Source: Marisa cornuarietis (taxonomy: Eukaryota > Mollusca > Gastropoda > Architaenioglossa > Ampullariidae). Taken from it: a DNA stretch of 64,000 nt. The position numbers and the translations under genes were made by a program. Position 1 is the stretch's first letter. Every line of letters begins with the position of its first letter. The stretch spans positions 2,542,001 through 2,606,000 of the forward strand of contig SMMW01000559.1 in assembly GCA_004794655.1 (NCBI GenBank), in the 5' to 3' direction. The notes below the pieces were generated by a model that was given only the letters and a program-made list of their open reading frames with translations, was not told the origin of the DNA and made no database searches. This document shows, in pieces, positions 60,106-64,000 of the stretch.

Positions 60106-61719
60106 ACGAAAGAAAGAAAGAAAGAAAGAAAGAAAGTGAGGGAGGACAGGGAGTTGTCACCCAGTCCGCTGGTGACCGATTGCTGGCGCGGTTTGGAAGG
60201 CAGGATGACGGCAGGATCGATAGAAAACACTCTGATCCTTCATGACTGACAAATCACACTTCATCTGCTTCACATATCATACGCCTGCAGGCGGTGTCCT
60301 GCTCCCTGGTCTGTAGCCATGGTGACCGCATCCTCTGTCTACCTGCTAGCCTCGATCAGTCTCAGTGTAATCAGTCAAAAAACACAGGTGCAGCATAGTG
60401 CAAATCAGGTAGGGAACACAAACAGAGATAGAATTTTGGACGAATGTGGTCGTCAGCTCTATGAGTAAAAACTTTGTCACTGATGATATGCCTTTGTCTA
60501 TTTTAAGCCGGCTGTGCAGATGAATAGACTTAACAGCAACTCCAGTTTGATGCGTACAGGTCCAAAAATCAAAGACATCTGCTGGCTGCATTGTATGGAA
60601 GGAAAGCTAGGATTAGGAGGAGACAAGGTGGGTATGGATGTCCGTGATGCAAGGTCGTCTGTTAACGATACACCGAACATTTGAACACCACACCTTTATA
60701 CCTGCTTGTCATCTCCTCGACACACGTTTCTCGTTTTCATCCAGTGTGCACGCTCTCAGTTTAGACTTAAAACATTTTTTTCAAGTGGCTGTGCGGCTGA
60801 ACAAAAGCAAGGTATTAATGAGAAGGGCGACCATGCTTATTAGTCAGCTTCACACCTTCATTACCAGAATTGATATCTTATAAACCTATTTGCATAACAC
60901 AAGCACAATATATTCAGAGTTTAAAAAAACCTGTGTACATATTAAAAAATATTTGAGGCATTAAACATGTAGGTATGCAAGCCTTAGCGAGGAACGACTG
61001 ACCAAGAAGAAAATATATTTGTTTTCCTACTGTGATTTTTACATTTTGTATAGATCGAATGATGATATTAAACAAGGTCGCTGTTTGTGCACTCTGGTAG
61101 TTGAGAACAAAAATAGAATGAAGATTAATTTGCTGTGAGCTCTGATGATGAGGCTGACAAGAGCACAGATGAGGCTGGCGGGACTCAGGTGGCGGAGACC
61201 AAACACCACAGGGCGACCTGCCGGAGCTCGCCGCACGCGACTTTTCCTGTAGTTTGTGGAAATATCAGGCTTCCCTCGTTTGTCTTCCTCACCCTAGACA
61301 GTAGCTAGCGCTTTCCCTTTCAATCGCTCTCACCCGCTGTTCAGGTCTGTCCGTCGGTCTGACCGTCAGACAATCATTCTCTCTTCTGTCTTTCCGTCTC
61401 GCACGCACGCACGCACGCACGCACGCATGCAGACGGTTCCAAAAGAAGGATGTGTTTGCTTTCTGTCTCATATCACTTCGATTCTGCATTGCTGGTCCTG
61501 CAGTTGCTATTTACCATTCATTCACCTGCCACATATTATCTACAGACCAGCAAATGTCGATACCTGTGACTCTTCCACCTTTATTCAAGCAGACAATATT
61601 CACCCTTTGGCCCCCAGATTTTGTTTTTCAGCTTACACAAGTCTGGTACAATAATTCTGTAATTTAGTTTACACAATCCTCCTCCTCCTCCTCTGCCATC
61701 GTCATTGTCCACCATCACC
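59934..61719. other. gene-free stretch
   Basis: No gene is recognised. Contains (AAAG)n at 60064-60136 and (GCAC)n at 61401-61427. Short open frames only. Confidence 0.5.
60064..60136. repeat. (AAAG)n microsatellite
   Basis: Purine tetranucleotide array with one interruption (AACG). Confidence 0.95.
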
Positions 61720-61929
61720 TCACCAACCACGTTTCGAAAAAAACTGAAGACCCATCTGTTTATTTAAGACGGACTTAAACTTAAACAACCAAGCAATACT
61801 TGTGTCTTTATTTTTTACTTTCCTGGTGTTTATCTATTTATTTACTTCTTTTTTCTTATTTTTTATTTATTTTGTTTTTGCTGCGCAATGAGCATTCTTC
61901 CGAATGGATACCTGCGCATTACAAATGGA

Positions 61930-62006
<77 letters not shown>
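61720..62006 (+). mobile_element. LINE 3' end with (CAT)n tail
   Basis: The frame near 61735 reads RKKLKTHLFI followed by a stop, the usual C-terminus of a LINE reverse transcriptase. About 130 bp of T-rich 3' UTR follows. Then comes the tail GTTTTTGCTGCGCAATGAGC, ATTCTTCCGAATGGATACC, TGCGCATTAC and (CAT)n at 61930-62006. The longest of three copies of this tail; it shows the direction and explains the (CAT)n/(GAT)n arrays at 51746 and 61930 as LINE 3' termini. Confidence 0.8.
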
Positions 62007-63422
62007 CGAGCACATGTATATAGCGCCTTTCTCCAGCAACAGACTTAAAGTGCTTGAAAGCAATCAGAGTTCACTAGGTTAGCGTGTTTCGCTTTTAAAA
62101 AGACAAGCTCCGGAAGGAAAAAGGCAGAAATCCAGTACACAGAGGAACTGAAGGAAGATGTAGATCCACAAGTTGATGACAATAAAACCAAAACAGATCG
62201 TAGACAAAACTACAACAGAGAGAGAGAGAGCTTCCCTATGCGGCCTGTTAGGCGAGGGGATATCATTCTCCAATAATTCTGCATTTCAGTTAACAGTGGC
62301 GTAGGAAGATACTCACTCTGGGAGGTGTGAGGGGGGAGGCAAACTCCATGCTGACAGTGAACAACGTTCACGCTCTTGGCTCCTCAGGGTTTTTTTTTTT
62401 TTTTTTTGAAAGGGCGGCTGCCCCTCTTACCCTCTTGATTCCTACGCCATTACTTAACACAAGTTTAACATAATTCTTTTGTAATTCAGTTTACAAAAGT
62501 TTGACACAGTAATTCTCTTCTTCCACTTCGTCATCGCAGTGCTATTTGATTTAGGAGACAAATCGTTTGCTTACGCCCAAAAATATTGCGAAACATCCTC
62601 AAGTACTTTCAGTACTCTCTATATATATATAACTTTAACAGTTATTCACGACTGCTAGTGATAAATATTTTATTTAGATAAAAGTCTTTGTTATTATTTT
62701 TGGTTTATTGTTTGTTGTTTTTTTTATTTTATGCGCACGACCCATGCATCATGCATCCAAGAGACAAAGTGTTTGCACCAGTTCTTTCCTTCTTTCCTCG
62801 CGGCTCTGCTGACAAAGTCCTCACAGACCAACTTAACACAAATCCATCGCATTTAATTCTTTCAAATAATTTCTGCATTAAACCACTTGTCTCAAGCACA
62901 TTAAGCGAAAAATACTGTAAGCCCACTCAAGTGCAGAGCAGCTGCACGTGTCGGCCAGATTTGTAGTCTGGCTCCAGGAACACACTGCACACAGAAAGTC
63001 GTCCTTGTCACGTGTCACAGGATCGAGTACTGAACCTTGTTTGTCGACGAACAAAACTGAAACACTCGCATTTTTTGGTAATATTAACCAATATTGTGAA
63101 CATTGTACTCCAAATCAGAATCTGTTGTTGCATGACGACGACGACGACGACGATGATGATGATGCTGAAGCTGCCGATTAAGTCAAAGCATAGGAACACT
63201 TTGATGTTAGCCAAGAAGCCGATAAGAGTGAGTGAGTGAGTGAGTGAGTGAGTGAGTGAGTTGAAGCTTTTTTGCATATTTTTTAGGTCACTGGCCCTGT
63301 CTAATTGAGGAGGAATCCTAAAGTTTCATCGTGTCTGGAAGAAGATCGCCAGAAGAATTTTTAAAAATAACTATACTAGTATAGCAGAGAGATGCGGAGG
63401 TGGGAAGGATGGAGAGAGAAAG

Positions 63423-63493
<71 letters not shown>

Positions 63494-64000
63494 GAGGCGG
63501 GGAAAGTGTCTGGCAAGTTTGGATGAAGGTCTCTGAAGAAGTATCCGTAGCGTGCATGCCTGCGAGCGAAGTGTCCGAGGCCAGGACTTCAGGAACCGGG
63601 TTGTGACACAGGGAAACCAACGATACCCAGTCTCTCCGAGTCCGGCACGTGGAGTAAAATCGGTGCAAGGAGGTCAGCAATCTATTTTTAGATGTCTTCT
63701 ATTTCCAGCGCCGAGAAAACATCGATTTCAGACGTGTGACCGTCTCAGAATCAGCAAAGAGATGAACGCAACGGCCCTCGCTAGAAGTCAGCAGCAGCTA
63801 CAAGTCGTCAGTCCGCAAAGAGTAAGCGAGGAAATAACTGATACTTTTTCCATTCCTGACATTTTTATAGGAACTTGTCGTACATTCGTGTCCCGCCATG
63901 TATCAAACACTCAAACAGCACTAACCACACTCATAACAAAGGTCCCTAAGCCTCACTAAACGTGTCACAACATTCACACAGCTTACAACTAACTTAATTA
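62007..64000. other. gene-free stretch to the window end
   Basis: No gene is recognised. Contains a poly-T run near 62389-62407, (GAC)n(GAT)n at about 63136-63163, (GTGA)n at about 63227-63260 and (CA)n at 63425-63490. A 135-codon open frame at 63552-63959 has no recognisable domain. Confidence 0.5.
63425..63490. repeat. (CA)n microsatellite
   Basis: Perfect CA array. Confidence 0.96.

Noticed and set aside
63552..63959. 135-codon plus-strand frame near the window end
   Set aside because: No recognisable domain and no codon or splice evidence; could only be revived by an expressed transcript.

Overview
This is a stretch of animal nuclear genome. It has spliced coding exons, a long intron structure, a tRNA gene, tRNA-derived SINEs, decayed LINE ends, a solo LTR and very many microsatellites. 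The only protein-coding gene I can support is a homeobox gene of the unc-4/UNCX class. The dense (CA)n, (GAT)n, (AAAG)n and (GATA)n arrays, the SINE and LINE style and the invertebrate form of the Unc-4 protein suggest a lophotrochozoan, most likely a gastropod mollusc. That assignment is inference, not shown directly.

Layout. A tRNA-Ser(CGA) gene lies at the left edge (217-298). From there to about 17.9 kb there is no gene, only repeats and one striking conserved-looking block near 4.3 kb. A GC-box/CCAAT-box cluster at 17.96-18.05 kb looks like the unc-4 promoter. The gene lies on the plus strand in three coding exons (18569-18932, 25954-26132, 29852-30952). The splice phases match and give a 547-residue protein. 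The homeodomain (residues 136-195) is split by intron 2 between homeodomain positions 46 and 47, a position common in paired-like genes. Two eh1-like Groucho-binding motifs and a second conserved C-terminal motif complete the Unc-4 signature.

Downstream of the gene, 31 to 64 kb holds no further gene. It carries several non-repetitive, homeodomain-site-rich blocks (34.6-35.1, 41.0-41.3, 42.2, 45.5, 47.2 and 50.5-50.8 kb) set among microsatellites, a 62-bp minisatellite, three copies of one LINE 3' tail, a SINE with target-site duplications, and a 1326-bp solo LTR with a 5-bp target-site duplication.

The most interesting signal is a 65-bp element present twice in the same orientation, 14 kb upstream of the unc-4 start codon (4339-4403) and 4 kb downstream of its stop codon (34982-35046). 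Four perfectly matched blocks have identical spacing in the two copies while the 15-bp spacer between the first two blocks has diverged. This is the pattern of a duplicated cis-regulatory element bracketing a developmental gene. With one homeobox gene alone among candidate noncoding elements, the window resembles a genomic regulatory block.
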